This document shows positions 45,025 to 55,003 of a stretch of 64,000 nt of DNA, one piece after another. The position numbers and the translations under genes were made by a program. Source of the DNA: CAYUZU01 sp964448675 (GTDB lineage: Bacteria; Planctomycetota; Phycisphaerae; UBA1845; Fen-1342). The DNA is taken from NCBI GenBank assembly GCA_964448675.1, contig CAYUZU010000017.1, forward strand, positions 1 through 64,000. The letters run 5' to 3'. The notes under the pieces were generated by a model that saw only the letters and a list, made by a program, of their open reading frames with translations, searched no databases and was not told where the DNA came from. Position 1 is the first letter of the stretch. Every line of letters begins with the position of its first letter.

Positions 45025-47844
45025 ATGTCGTCGTTGCAGCATCGACGTGCTCAATACACCCAGGCTCGTCACCGTCAACCCCTGGTTATCGCCCTCGTGC
45101 TGAGCTGCTGCGCAGCAACCGGCCTGGCACAGCAAGCCGCCGCCGTCTCGGTGCTGGACGATTCTTCGTCCGGCCTCACGCTCCGCTGCTCGATCAACGA
45201 TTACCGCTGGGCGCCCGTTCGCATCAACGGCGACACCTACTCGCTGCTGACGGTCGACGGCGAACCGCGCCTGGCCGCCGCCGGCTCGCCCGCCCTGCCG
45301 CACGTGACGCGCAGCGTGGTCGTACCCGCGGGCAAGCAGCTCCGGGTGTCGGTGGACGAAGCCCGCTCGACCTATCGCGAAATCACCAACGTCGACATCG
45401 CACCGTCGCGCGGCGCCATTCTGCGCACGGTCGATCCGCGCACCGTGCCGTACATGTTCGAGCTGAGCGTCTACGCCAACGACGCGTTCTTCCCCGGCAA
45501 ACTGGCGGATCTTGGCGATCCCTACTACCTGCGCGAGCAGCGCGGCGTCGTGGTCGACCTGTTTCCCTTCCAGTACAACCCCGTGTCGCGGACGCTGCGC
45601 GTCTACACGTCGCTGACGGTCTCGATCGAGTTCGAGGACCTCGGCGGCATCAGCGCGTTTGACGACGCGGGCACGCAGGCCCGCAAGCCGAGCCGGGCAT
45701 TCGAGAACCTCTACGCCGCCCACTTCATCAATTACACGCCGGATCGCTATCCCGATCTGAACGAGCAAGGCGAGCTGCTGATCATCTGTCACGATGCCTG
45801 GATCGACAACGTGATGCCGCTGGCCGCGCACAAGGAGTCCATCGGCATCCCGACGACGGTCGTGGGGGTGTCCACCATCGGCAACAACGCCTCGAGCATC
45901 GGCAACTACATCCAGAACGCCTACGACAACGGCAACCTGGCCTTCGTGCTGCTGGTCGGCGACGCGGTCCACGTCGCGCCGCCCATGTCCGGCAGCGACC
46001 CGACGGACCCGGTGTACGCCAAGGTCGCCGGCCTCGACAACTACCCCGACATTCTGGTCGGGCGCTTCTCGGCCGAGGACGCCGACGATGTCGACACGCA
46101 GGTCGAGCGCACCATCAGCTACGAGCTGGCACCCGCCACGCAGGAGGACTGGTTCTGGCGCGGCGTGGGGATCGCGTCCAGCGAGGGTGCCGGCCAGGGC
46201 GACGAGGGCCAGGCCGACTACGTCCACATGGGCGAAATCCGCCAGTGGCTGCTCGACGGCGGCTACACCGAGGTCGACGAGATCTACGATCCGGCGGCGT
46301 CGGACGCCATGGTGGCCGCGGCGGTGAATGCCGGGCGCGGCATCATCAACTACACCGGCCACGGGACGGCGACGGCCTGGTCGACGACGGGCTTCAACAT
46401 CTTCGACGTGAATGCCCTGACGAACACCAACATGCTGCCGTTTATCGTCAGCGTCGCGTGCGTGAACGGCCAGTTCGACGATCGCACCTGCTTCGCCGAG
46501 ACCTGGTTGCGCGCCACGCACGACGGCGAGCCCAGCGGCGCGATCGCGATGTACGCCTCGTCCATCGACCAGTACTGGGCGCCGCCGATGGAAGCCCAGG
46601 ACGAGCTCAATCAGCTCTATCTCGCCGGGGCGTACGAGCACTACGGCACGCTGTGCTACGCGGGCTCGTGCGCAATGATCGACGCGTACGGCGCCGACGG
46701 CATCCGGATGTTCAATACGTGGCACATCTTCGGCGATCCGTCGTTGCAGGTGGTCGGCACGGCGCAGCCACCGAGCGGGATGCGCGTCGCGCCGGCGACC
46801 GACGCGGCCGCGGCCGGGCCGGTGGGCGGCCCGTACACCCCGGCCTCGTTCGAGTACGTCATCGAGAACGTCGATGAGGCGGCGTTCGATTTCGAGGTAA
46901 CCTGGTCGGCCGCGTGGCTCGATGTCAGCAACACCAGTGGCACGCTCGCACCGGGCGGCAGCGCCACCGTCACCGTGACCCTCAACGCGGCGGCCAACGG
47001 CCTGCCCGCGGGTGATCACAGCGACGAGTTGGTGTTCACCAATCTGACCACCCATGACGGCGATACCAGCCGTACGGTCAGCGTCGAGAGCGGCGCGCCG
47101 CAGGCGGTGTACGCCTGGTACCTCGACAGTGATCCGGGCTGGGACAAGCAAGGTCAGTGGGCCTTCGGTGTGCCGCTGGGGCTCGGCGGCGGTTCGTGGG
47201 GCAATCCCGATCCGACCGGCGGCGCTACCGGCGAGAACGTCTATGGCGTCAACCTGGCGGGTGATTACAGCACGGCGGTGGGTGGCCCGTACCACCTGAC
47301 GCTCGGACCGGTCAACATGCGCCACTACACCGACACGGTGCTGCGCTTCCAGCGCTGGCTCAACAGCGACTACGAGCCCTACGTTACGTCGTCGGTCGAA
47401 GTGTCCACCAACGGCACGGCCTGGACGGAAGTCTTCGTGAACTCCAGCACCGACCCCACCGCCGACGACGCGTGGTATCCGCAGGAGATCGATATCGCCG
47501 ATATCGCCGACGGCAGCGAAACGCTCTACGTCCGCTGGAGCTACGGCATCGGCCGCTCAGGCGCCTTCGCCTACTCCGGCTGGAACATCGACGATGTGGA
47601 GCTCTGGGCCCGTGACCTGGCCCCGCCGGTATGCCGCGGCGACGCGAACTGCAGCGGTGCGGTGGACTGGCGGGACATCGACTTCTTCGTGGCCGCGATG
47701 AACGACAACGAGGCCGCGTGGGAAGCCATGTTCGCCGACGGGCCGACGTGCCCGTTCGCCAGTTGTGACGCCAATGCCGACGGCAACGTCAACTGGCGCG
47801 ACATCGATCCGCTGGTCAGCCTGATGAACACCACCTGCCCCTAG
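45025..47844 (+). CDS. secreted C25 (gingipain-like) cysteine protease with dockerin-like end
   Basis: A 939-residue exported protein. After a signal peptide (LVIALVLSCCAATGLAQQ) come a pro-like domain and the C25 catalytic domain: IGIPTTVVGVSTIGNNASSI, FVLLVGDAVHVAPPM, YTGHGTATAW with catalytic His446, and FIVSVACVNGQFDD with catalytic Cys479, the 33-residue spacing found in gingipain R. Beta-sandwich modules follow (from about 600). The end carries two EF-hand-like repeats, GDANCSGAVDWRDIDFFV and DANADGNVNWRDIDPLVSL, a planctomycete-type dockerin-like element. Gingipains cut after Arg or Lys; specificity here is not shown. Confidence 0.85.
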   Translation: MSSLQHRRAQYTQARHRQPLVIALVLSCCAATGLAQQAAAVSVLDDSSSGLTLRCSINDYRWAPVRINGDTYSLLTVDGEPRLAAAGSPALPHVTRSVVVPAGKQLRVSVDEARSTYREITNVDIAPSRGAILRTVDPRTVPYMFELSVYANDAFFPGKLADLGDPYYLREQRGVVVDLFPFQYNPVSRTLRVYTSLTVSIEFEDLGGISAFDDAGTQARKPSRAFENLYAAHFINYTPDRYPDLNEQGELLIICHDAWIDNVMPLAAHKESIGIPTTVVGVSTIGNNASSIGNYIQNAYDNGNLAFVLLVGDAVHVAPPMSGSDPTDPVYAKVAGLDNYPDILVGRFSAEDADDVDTQVERTISYELAPATQEDWFWRGVGIASSEGAGQGDEGQADYVHMGEIRQWLLDGGYTEVDEIYDPAASDAMVAAAVNAGRGIINYTGHGTATAWSTTGFNIFDVNALTNTNMLPFIVSVACVNGQFDDRTCFAETWLRATHDGEPSGAIAMYASSIDQYWAPPMEAQDELNQLYLAGAYEHYGTLCYAGSCAMIDAYGADGIRMFNTWHIFGDPSLQVVGTAQPPSGMRVAPATDAAAAGPVGGPYTPASFEYVIENVDEAAFDFEVTWSAAWLDVSNTSGTLAPGGSATVTVTLNAAANGLPAGDHSDELVFTNLTTHDGDTSRTVSVESGAPQAVYAWYLDSDPGWDKQGQWAFGVPLGLGGGSWGNPDPTGGATGENVYGVNLAGDYSTAVGGPYHLTLGPVNMRHYTDTVLRFQRWLNSDYEPYVTSSVEVSTNGTAWTEVFVNSSTDPTADDAWYPQEIDIADIADGSETLYVRWSYGIGRSGAFAYSGWNIDDVELWARDLAPPVCRGDANCSGAVDWRDIDFFVAAMNDNEAAWEAMFADGPTCPFASCDANADGNVNWRDIDPLVSLMNTTCP

Positions 47845-47886
47845 CTAGGGCGGCGTGGCGATTAGCAAACGGTGCATGACAAGCCG

Positions 47887-49794
47887 TCAGGGTGAGGTGT
47901 CGTCCGTCGGGGGCTCGACGGGCGGGAGTTCGTCGCTCGGCGGCAATTCGCCCTCTTCCTGGATCAGCCCCATCGACTTGAAGTGCTCACGCAACTGCAC
48001 GTACTGTCGCAGATAGGGGCTCTCTTCCCGCGTGGCCACGACTTCCTTGATCGTCTCGGCGGCGGCGGTCAGGTGGGCCATCGCGTTGGGGTAGTCGAAG
48101 AACGCCGCCTGGTGCTGCGCTGCCGCGCGGGACGCGTTCGGCACCCAGCGCGTGGTCGCAGGGGCGGCGCCGGCGGCGGATTCGAAGTTGCGCTGCGCGC
48201 TTTGCGACAGCTGTAACCCGCCCTGCTGGGCGGCCGCGATGCGCTCCTGGGCGGCCGCGGGATCAAAGGCGAATTCGACACTCGGACTCAGCCGGTTCAC
48301 GGTGTCCATGGTTTCGAGCAGGGCCCCGGTCGCCCGCAGGCGCTGGGCCTGGATCTGGGCGCCAAGCAGTTCGGCGGTGCCCTGGGCGCTGCGGCCAAAG
48401 AGCTTGAGGTAGTCGTCACCGAGGATCATCGACAACCGCGGGTTCTTGCGCGGCTGGTCGCGCTCGCTCTGCGCGCTGCGCACGTCGCTGATCCAGCGCG
48501 TGGCCGTCGTCTGGGCCTGGCCGAACGCCGATGCCGCACTGGCGGCGGCCCGGAGCGCCTCCTCTTCCTTGGCGGCGGCCTGCTCGACCAACGGGGCGAT
48601 GGTCTCGTCGAACAGTGATTTCTGCGCCGCGGCGAGCTCCGCCTTCCGCGTGCTCAGCTCGTCGAGCTGCTGCCGCACCGCGGCGCTGGTCGTCTCGACG
48701 TAGGTGATGTGGTCTTCCAGTGCCTTGACGGCGTCCCCCAGGCGCTGCGCCGTTTCGCGCTGCAGGGCCAGGTCACTCTTGAGCTCCTCGAGACCGACGA
48801 CGATTTCGCCGCCGCGGATGTCCGCCTGCAACGGATCGGCCCCGACCAGTTGCGCCCCGCGCAACCCACCTTTACGCAGGCGCTGCAGGCGCCCCTCGAG
48901 CTCGCGCAGCTTCCTGGTGACCGCCAGGTACGCCTGCCGGTACTGGTTGAACGAGGCATCGTCACCTGCCACGAAGCCCTCGGTCTGCAGCTTCAGGTGA
49001 CGCGCCTGGGCCATCGCCAGATCCTGCTCGACCCGGGCGATCTCGTCCTCACGCTCGGCGACCAGCTGCTCCAGCTCACCGACGCGGTTGTTCACCGCGG
49101 CACGTTGCGACCGGAACTGCGCAAGGTCCGCACGCAGGTCGTCCATGCCGGCGTCGACCTGACGCTGCCGCATTTGCTGCTCGCGCGCGTCGGCCAACTG
49201 CCAGTCGGTCGCCAGCCCGACGAGGTCGGCCAGGTGCTGACTCTGCTGCAGCCGCAGGTCGTGCGCCTCGCCTTTGAGCAACGTCGCCTTGACGTATTCG
49301 CCCATGCCCAGGGCCTGCGGCACCCCCACCGCGTCCGAACTCGCCCCGCGCGCCGCCCGGGCATCCGCCATGGCCTGCTGCAGGACCTGCTCGTTCTCCT
49401 TGACGGCCTGCCGCATGCCGCTGACCGCCTGGTTGACGCGACCGGTACTGACGGAGAACGGCTGGATTTCGGGCCGGTCCAGCCCGTGCTTGGCCGCGGC
49501 CTGTTCCGCCTGCCGCACCCACTGGGAGGAATCGCGCCGGAGGGCGTCGAGCTCCTCCTGGGCCAGCTCAACCGCCTTGTCGAGGTCAGCGGTGTCGATC
49601 GCCTCGAGATCGGCCAGCCGCGCCGCCCGGGGCAGGCTCACACTCACGCGGGCCAGTTGGCGCCGGGCCAAGGCTTCCTGCTGCCAGGCTTCCTGGACCG
49701 CCGGCTGGTTGCCCGCGAACAAACTCGGAACGTAGATGGCCGCCGCCAGGATCACCAGACCCAGGACAACGCCGATAAGGATGGACGCTTTCAC
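47887..49794 (-). CDS. membrane-anchored coiled-coil protein
   Basis: A 635-residue protein with one N-terminal membrane helix (ILIGVVLGLVILAAAIYVPS) and then almost only coiled coil rich in Ala, Gln, Glu and Arg (REQQMRQRQVDAGMDDLRAD, LVAEREDEIARVEQDLAMAQ). A short low-complexity acidic tail rich in Pro ends it. No enzyme motif is present. It probably spans the periplasm as a rod. Being the last gene after the CPBP protease and redoxin, it may work with them at the envelope. No family is recognised. Confidence 0.6.
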   Translation of the reverse strand: MKASILIGVVLGLVILAAAIYVPSLFAGNQPAVQEAWQQEALARRQLARVSVSLPRAARLADLEAIDTADLDKAVELAQEELDALRRDSSQWVRQAEQAAAKHGLDRPEIQPFSVSTGRVNQAVSGMRQAVKENEQVLQQAMADARAARGASSDAVGVPQALGMGEYVKATLLKGEAHDLRLQQSQHLADLVGLATDWQLADAREQQMRQRQVDAGMDDLRADLAQFRSQRAAVNNRVGELEQLVAEREDEIARVEQDLAMAQARHLKLQTEGFVAGDDASFNQYRQAYLAVTRKLRELEGRLQRLRKGGLRGAQLVGADPLQADIRGGEIVVGLEELKSDLALQRETAQRLGDAVKALEDHITYVETTSAAVRQQLDELSTRKAELAAAQKSLFDETIAPLVEQAAAKEEEALRAAASAASAFGQAQTTATRWISDVRSAQSERDQPRKNPRLSMILGDDYLKLFGRSAQGTAELLGAQIQAQRLRATGALLETMDTVNRLSPSVEFAFDPAAAQERIAAAQQGGLQLSQSAQRNFESAAGAAPATTRWVPNASRAAAQHQAAFFDYPNAMAHLTAAAETIKEVVATREESPYLRQYVQLREHFKSMGLIQEEGELPPSDELPPVEPPTDDTSP

Positions 49795-49916
49795 AACTTA
49801 CCTCCGCGGGTCGAATTCGATACCGCCTGCTTGTCCGCGAACCGATTTCGGACCCGCCAGCGGCACATGCGCCCACAATTCACCATAGTGCTGTGTACCC
49901 CGGGGGTCCCCACCTG

Positions 49917-51122
49917 TCAATCCGCACCGCCCCCAGCCGGCCGCGTGGCGGGCGCGCCACCGACCGCCGCCGGAAGTCGATCGAGCCACGCCTGCCACTG
50001 GCCCTCGGTCGTGCTGCCGACCAGGCGGCCCTGCGCGTCAATCACGAACACATGCGGAATGCGTCGCACGCCCCAACTGCGGACGAACACGTTGCCCCAG
50101 CCGAACTCGTCGTTGAACTGCGGCCAGTGGATCCCGAGCCGCTGGCATGCGGCGTTGGTCGCCTCCGGCGTGACATCCAGGCTCACCCCCACCGCCCGGA
50201 CGCGCGGGTGAGCCTGGAGGTAAGCTTCCACCTGCTCGGCCGCTGCGACCGCCTCCGCATCGAACCGGGCCCACACGACGATCAGCAGCGGATGCCCGCG
50301 GTACTCCCGGGTGTCGACCGGGTGGCCATGGGTCGATGTAAACGCCAGCCAGAACGGCTTGCCGACCGATTCCACCCGATTCCACTCCGCCATGAGCGCC
50401 TTGGTGGCGGCGTGAGCCGGAAAATGCTCACCCATGTGGCGGATCACCGCCTGCATCCCGTCGCGATTCCCCTGCCGCAGCGCATGCTCGAACAAAACCG
50501 TCGCCAGCCGCGGCACGTGGCGACTCGCGGGGTAGCGCTCGATGTAGAGGCGGTAGGCCGCGAGCATCTCCCGCTCGGCCGAGTCGTCCGCCCCGACCAG
50601 CGGCTGCGTCGCAGGCGGGCGGTTGTCTTGTTCGCCCACGTCGCGGAGTACGATGATCTGCCAGTAGGCGGCCTCGTGCTCGGCGGCCGGACTCGGCGGG
50701 TCGCGCAGGAGGTCGTCCACGCGGCGGCGCAGCGGATCGAGATCACCATCGGCCAGCGTGGCCGCTTCGAACATGGTGGCCAGCTCGAGCTTGATCGCCG
50801 CGTCGCGGTGCGTACCGCCCGGGTAGGCGGTCAGGTACAGCCGGAGCTGCTCCAGCAGTTCAACACGGCGCGGCGCCGCCTGCGCCAGCCATAGTCCAAA
50901 CGGCTGCTCGCTCGCCGGATCGCGGCCGAGCTGCTGGATCTTCTGCCAGAGGGCCTCTTCCTGGGCGGTGATGCTGTCGTCCGGCGCGGCGGACCGGGCC
51001 GCGGCCGCCGCGATGAGCAGCCCGGCTGCAAGCGTGGCCGCGATGCACGCCGGGCGCGGCCACGGCCGCGGGGCGTGGTGAGCCGGGCGCAAGATCGCAG
51101 CACGAGGGGGCCGGGGCGGCAT
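49917..51122 (-). CDS. thioredoxin-fold protein lacking the CxxC
   Basis: A 401-residue exported protein (hydrophobic CIAATLAAGLLIAAAAARSAA; an internal start near it is possible). Residues 50-240 are helical, TPR-like (EREMLAAYRLYIERYPASRH). The last 140 residues are a redoxin domain: RGHPLLIVVWARFDAEAVAA, VRAVGVSLDVTPEATNAACQ and RRIPHVFVIDAQGRLVG, with the cis-Pro present. Where TlpA-like proteins have WxxWCxxC this one has WARFDAEA, so it cannot act as a classical disulfide reductase. It could bind partners or thiols instead. Four bases separate it from the protease gene. Confidence 0.7.
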   Translation of the reverse strand: MPPRPPRAAILRPAHHAPRPWPRPACIAATLAAGLLIAAAAARSAAPDDSITAQEEALWQKIQQLGRDPASEQPFGLWLAQAAPRRVELLEQLRLYLTAYPGGTHRDAAIKLELATMFEAATLADGDLDPLRRRVDDLLRDPPSPAAEHEAAYWQIIVLRDVGEQDNRPPATQPLVGADDSAEREMLAAYRLYIERYPASRHVPRLATVLFEHALRQGNRDGMQAVIRHMGEHFPAHAATKALMAEWNRVESVGKPFWLAFTSTHGHPVDTREYRGHPLLIVVWARFDAEAVAAAEQVEAYLQAHPRVRAVGVSLDVTPEATNAACQRLGIHWPQFNDEFGWGNVFVRSWGVRRIPHVFVIDAQGRLVGSTTEGQWQAWLDRLPAAVGGAPATRPAGGGAD

Positions 51123-51126
51123 CAGA

Positions 51127-51864
51127 TCACCAGTGCGACCAGTCGTCGACGCGCAGCACGATGAGGTACAATACGAGGTTCGTCATGCCGTGCAGCAGCG
51201 TCAGGCACAGCACGCTGCGCGTCCAGTAGAAGACGAGATTGAACACCATCCAGCAGGGGATACTCACGGCCCAGTTGTCCGGGTGCTGCAGCGTCGACAG
51301 CAGCGACGTACCGAGGAATGACAGCCACGTGAACTTGCCCAGCGGCACCTTCTCGAAGTTCTCCCAGTCGATCAGCACCCGCAGCATGAACGCACGCCAG
51401 AAGATCTCCTCGACCACCGGCACGGCCGTGATCGCGACCAGCATCCGCAGCAGCCACGTGGCACGGAACAGGTCCTTGCTCCCCAGCGCCAGACGCGGAT
51501 CGACAACCTCCTTCTCGCCCGGGAACAGCGGCAGCCGTTCCGGCACGCCGATCTGGTCGAACCAGACCTGGCCGGCGGCCCAGCCCCAGGCGACGAGCGC
51601 CCCGCCGATGATCGCCACCCACCAATAGGGTTTGCCCCAGGGCGGCAGGTGCCTGCGGAAGACCCACACGACCGCCAGCGAACCCACGCCGCGGGCACCG
51701 ATCGCGATCCACTGCCAATCGACCGGGACCGCCTGCGTGACGCCCAGCAGCAGCAGGTACGTCATGAACGGGGCCATCAGCACGACGTCGGGACGCGTGC
51801 GACCCAGGTGATCAATCGGGGAGGTCGGCGGACGCGAGCGGGATGTCGATGCGTTGACGCTCAT
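51127..51864 (-). CDS. CPBP (CAAX-like) intramembrane protease, PEP-CTERM-associated type
   Basis: A 245-residue membrane protein with about six helices. It has the CPBP motif VPVVEEIFWRAFMLRVLI (Glu-Glu plus Arg) and later histidines in LSTLQHPDNWAVSIP and LTLLHGMTNLVLYL. The form resembles the CAAX-protease-related family that accompanies PEP-CTERM sorting. ATG 51864 is chosen over a longer upstream start. Two PEP-CTERM proteins are encoded 7 kb away, but no exosortase is in the window. Confidence 0.75.
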   Translation of the reverse strand: MSVNASTSRSRPPTSPIDHLGRTRPDVVLMAPFMTYLLLLGVTQAVPVDWQWIAIGARGVGSLAVVWVFRRHLPPWGKPYWWVAIIGGALVAWGWAAGQVWFDQIGVPERLPLFPGEKEVVDPRLALGSKDLFRATWLLRMLVAITAVPVVEEIFWRAFMLRVLIDWENFEKVPLGKFTWLSFLGTSLLSTLQHPDNWAVSIPCWMVFNLVFYWTRSVLCLTLLHGMTNLVLYLIVLRVDDWSHW

Positions 51865-52164
51865 CGGCCTCCTTTGGCGGCCTGCCACGGCGGCGGGCGG
51901 CGAGACGCGCACTATAGCCCGTCGCGGGCTCACCTCCAAAGCCCGCAGCAGTAGCCGATCGCGTGCCAGTGGCCGGCGATTCCGCTATCCTGTCCACCTT
52001 GGACGCGACACCGGCCGGGCAAACGCCCGGCTCGCAGTGCCGTGACACGCGGCGGCCGGCGCGACTAACCCCGACCGGGGCCGATGTGTCCTATGTGGGA
52101 GGCGAACGTGGGCGGTCGTGCGCTCGCGGTTCGGGTCTGGAAACTCACGATCGAGGATAACGCC

Positions 52165-53487
52165 ATGCGCAACAAGCGGTTGATGGTGCTGGGAATGTGG
52201 CTGCTGGGCGGACTCTGTGCAGCGGCCGCGGGACAGGATCTGTCCGCCGAAAAGATGAAACTGCTGGCCAAGCGGTCCGCGGAGGCGGACGCCTACCGCA
52301 AGCTGGCCGAGGCGGTCTACGGGATGCAGATCAACTCGCGAACATTCGTGGAGGATTTCGTCGCCCAATCCGACGAAATCCGCGGCGAGGTGGACACGTT
52401 CGTCAAGGGCGTGCGGCTCGGTACGCCAACCTGGTACGAGGACTACTCCTGCGAAGTCCCGGCCGAGGTCACCGTCGCCAAGGTGATCGAAACGCTGCGC
52501 ACGGCGCACAGCCGGCACTACGACGGGGACGACATTGAAGCCGGCGACTTCGAGTCGATGACCAGGCGCATCGAGAAACGCGTGATCAAGGCCATCGGCA
52601 TGGGGGCGCCGCGCGTGGACTTGCCGCCCGATCTGCCGATCGGCGTGACCGAGCAGCTCGGCCCGCCGCCGGCCGATGCACCGCAGGCACCGTACCCGGA
52701 AATCTGGCGCACGCTGGGGCCGCGCGGTGTCCAGGCGCGCCTGATGGCGCAGCGGGCGGCCCGGCTGGACGCGATCCGCAAGCTGGCCGAACGGATCAAG
52801 GGGCTGCGGCTGACGTCGAAGACGATGGTGCGCGACTTCGTCACCGAGAGTGATATCATCACGACCGACTTGATGACGCACCTGAATACGGCGGGTGAGG
52901 AAACCAGCACGTATTATCACAGCAACGAACTGATCGTCGAGGTCACGATGCGCATGCCGACCGAGCAGGTCATCACCACGATCAAGCGCCTGCACAGCCG
53001 CTACTACGATGGTGACGACGTCGAGGGGCACGACGTCGAAAAGATCACCAAGCGCGTCGTGAAGAAGGACTTCGAGGCAACGGGCATGGGTATTCCGCCG
53101 GCTAAGTACATCCAGGCCTATGAACAGGCCGCCCAGGTCGAGTTGCCCGGCTGGGCCGAGGAATACGTCACCGCCACGGGCACCGCGACCGATCCGGCCT
53201 TCGGCACGCCACAGGGGCGGCTCAAGGCGATCCGCGCGGCCGAGGTCGACGCCAAACGCAAGCTGATCGAGAAGATCCACGGCCTGACGATCCGCAGCGA
53301 GACCAAGGTCGAGGACTTCGTCACGCAATACGATCACGTCGCGGCGGCGGCGAACGGCTTCATCGTGGATGCGACGATTCTCGAGAGCAACGTCGGCGCC
53401 GACAGCGCCACCGTCACCGTCGGCGTGCCCGGCTTGCGCGTGTGGGAAGTGGTCAACGAGGAACTGCGCCGCCAGCAGCGGCACTGA
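52165..53487 (+). CDS. exported protein with three LPP20-like repeats (gene 1 of operon)
   Basis: A 440-residue protein; ATG 52165 gives a signal peptide (LMVLGMWLLGGLCAAAAGQ). Three related modules follow, each with an Ala/Asp helix, R/K-KLxExIxGLxIxSxTxVxDFVxxxD pattern: EADAYRKLAEAVYGMQINSR, RLDAIRKLAERIKGLRLTSK and EVDAKRKLIEKIHGLTIRSE. This is the LPP20/FlgT-N fold seen in surface lipoproteins and flagellar proteins. The first two modules each end in a HSRHYDGDD or HSRYYDGDD box. No flagellar genes are near, so an envelope role is more likely. Confidence 0.7.
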   Translation: MRNKRLMVLGMWLLGGLCAAAAGQDLSAEKMKLLAKRSAEADAYRKLAEAVYGMQINSRTFVEDFVAQSDEIRGEVDTFVKGVRLGTPTWYEDYSCEVPAEVTVAKVIETLRTAHSRHYDGDDIEAGDFESMTRRIEKRVIKAIGMGAPRVDLPPDLPIGVTEQLGPPPADAPQAPYPEIWRTLGPRGVQARLMAQRAARLDAIRKLAERIKGLRLTSKTMVRDFVTESDIITTDLMTHLNTAGEETSTYYHSNELIVEVTMRMPTEQVITTIKRLHSRYYDGDDVEGHDVEKITKRVVKKDFEATGMGIPPAKYIQAYEQAAQVELPGWAEEYVTATGTATDPAFGTPQGRLKAIRAAEVDAKRKLIEKIHGLTIRSETKVEDFVTQYDHVAAAANGFIVDATILESNVGADSATVTVGVPGLRVWEVVNEELRRQQRH

Positions 53488-53515
53488 TCGCTGCCGGTGA
53501 CAGAGGAGACGCGAG

Positions 53516-53680
53516 ATGTTTCGTTCACTACGTCCGTTCGGACTGCTGCTCGGCAGCCTGTTCGCACTCATGCTCGTCTGGGGCTGCAACGAGCCTGAGC
53601 GACGCAAGGTCACGTATACCCAGGAAGAGCAACACGGTGAGGTGGAGGAAACGTCACCGGGCGAGATGGTCGTCGAGTAG
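53516..53680 (+). CDS. small lipoprotein (gene 2 of operon)
   Basis: A 54-residue frame with AGAGGAGAC before ATG 53516. Signal FGLLLGSLFALMLVWGC puts the lipidated Cys at 24; the mature part (NEPERRKVTYTQEEQHGEVE, then ETSPGEMVVE) is short and highly charged. It lies 28 bases after the first LPP20-repeat gene and 12 before the next, so it is part of the operon. It is similar in layout to small outer-membrane lipoproteins that tether complexes. Confidence 0.7.
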   Translation: MFRSLRPFGLLLGSLFALMLVWGCNEPERRKVTYTQEEQHGEVEETSPGEMVVE

Positions 53681-53692
53681 AATCGTGACGGC

Positions 53693-55003
53693 ATGATCGG
53701 GCTCGCGAGGACAACCGGGTGCCGGGTCGCGCTGCTGATCGCTGGCGCATGTGCCGCGCTCGTGGCGGCCACGACGGCAGCCGACCAGCCGCTGACCACG
53801 CCGCAGGTGCGTCTGTTGCAGCAGGTGGCCCTGGGCAAGGCGCGGACGGCGCTGCTCGACGAGGTGCGGCGCCTGCCGATTTCTGTGCAGAAAACGGTGG
53901 GCGACTGGCTGGCGCAGGACGCCGACCTGGATCGCGCCGTGCGCCTCTGGGTCCGCGCGCAACCACGCCACGGCCAGCCGCGCCTCTACAGCGACGGCGT
54001 GTGCGAGGCGGATGTGCTCGTTATGCCTGACGGGCTGCGCGATCGGCTGCTGGCACTGCTGGACGAATACGGCCCCGCGGCCCAGGCGTCGCAAGTCGAC
54101 GCCGCCAGCCTGCGGGCATCTGCCGGCCGCTGGCCCGTCTTGTGGGCGACGGGACGGTCGCAACTGCGCGATCACCAGCGCAGCGACCACGAGCCGGGCT
54201 GGGCCAACGTCACCAGCGAAGGCATGCTGCTCGCGCGCCGGGCGGCCGAGGCCGACGCCTACCAGGCCCTGCTCGACGAGGCCGGCCGACTCAAAGTCAC
54301 CCAGGCGCGCCGGCTGCGCGAATTCCTGCAAAGCGGCAACACAGTGCGCGACGCCGTGCGTGACGCCATCCGGCGGGCGGCGACGGCTCGGGTCGAGTTT
54401 GCGCCGGACCAGGTTGCCGTCGCGCAGGTGAGCCTCGACATCCGCGTATTGCTCCGCATTCTCACGCAGGTCCATGCCGAGCATTACGCGGGCGACGCCT
54501 TCGCGGCGGCGGACTTTCGCGAGATGGCGTTGCTGGCGGGTCGCGGCGCGATCAGTGCGCAGGGGCTCGCCCCGCCGCCGGAGCGCACCATCCTGCGCAA
54601 TCGCTACGAGCCGATCGAGTACAACGCACCCGACTGGGCCGCCCAGACGCTTCGCGCCGGCGGGCGCTTCGTGCCACCCGAGGACGAAGCGGTCCCCTCC
54701 GACGCCGCGCTGACCGCGGCCCGCCTCAGCGCGGCGGACGCAATGCGCGAGAAGGTCGAAGCGCTCGTCATCCAGCAAAGCGTGACCGTCAGCGACTTTG
54801 TCGGCTACCACCAGGCGCTCAAGGAAGACGTGACGCGGTTTCTGACCGGCGTACGGCTCACGGGGCGGCCGCGTGAGCTGGCCGACGGCGGTGTACTGGT
54901 CGAGGTCGAGCTGCCATTGCGGCGACTGTGGGAGCTGGTGCGGCAGCACATGAAGCTCGAGGAAGTCGATCCACCCGAGAAAGAAACGCAGGAGGCACCA
55001 TGA
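53693..55003 (+). CDS. exported LPP20-like repeat protein (gene 3 of operon)
   Basis: A 436-residue protein with a signal peptide (VALLIAGACAALVAATTAADQ). It carries degenerate versions of the modules in gene 1: LGKARTALLDEVRRLPISVQ, AAEADAYQALLDEAGRLKVT and LSAADAMREKVEALVIQQSV followed by TVSDFVGYHQALKED. A VLLRILTQVHAEHYAGDAF segment corresponds to the HSRHYDGDD box. The gene overlaps gene 4 by four bases. Function is unknown; shared modules imply it assembles with gene 1. Confidence 0.65.
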   Translation: MIGLARTTGCRVALLIAGACAALVAATTAADQPLTTPQVRLLQQVALGKARTALLDEVRRLPISVQKTVGDWLAQDADLDRAVRLWVRAQPRHGQPRLYSDGVCEADVLVMPDGLRDRLLALLDEYGPAAQASQVDAASLRASAGRWPVLWATGRSQLRDHQRSDHEPGWANVTSEGMLLARRAAEADAYQALLDEAGRLKVTQARRLREFLQSGNTVRDAVRDAIRRAATARVEFAPDQVAVAQVSLDIRVLLRILTQVHAEHYAGDAFAAADFREMALLAGRGAISAQGLAPPPERTILRNRYEPIEYNAPDWAAQTLRAGGRFVPPEDEAVPSDAALTAARLSAADAMREKVEALVIQQSVTVSDFVGYHQALKEDVTRFLTGVRLTGRPRELADGGVLVEVELPLRRLWELVRQHMKLEEVDPPEKETQEAP

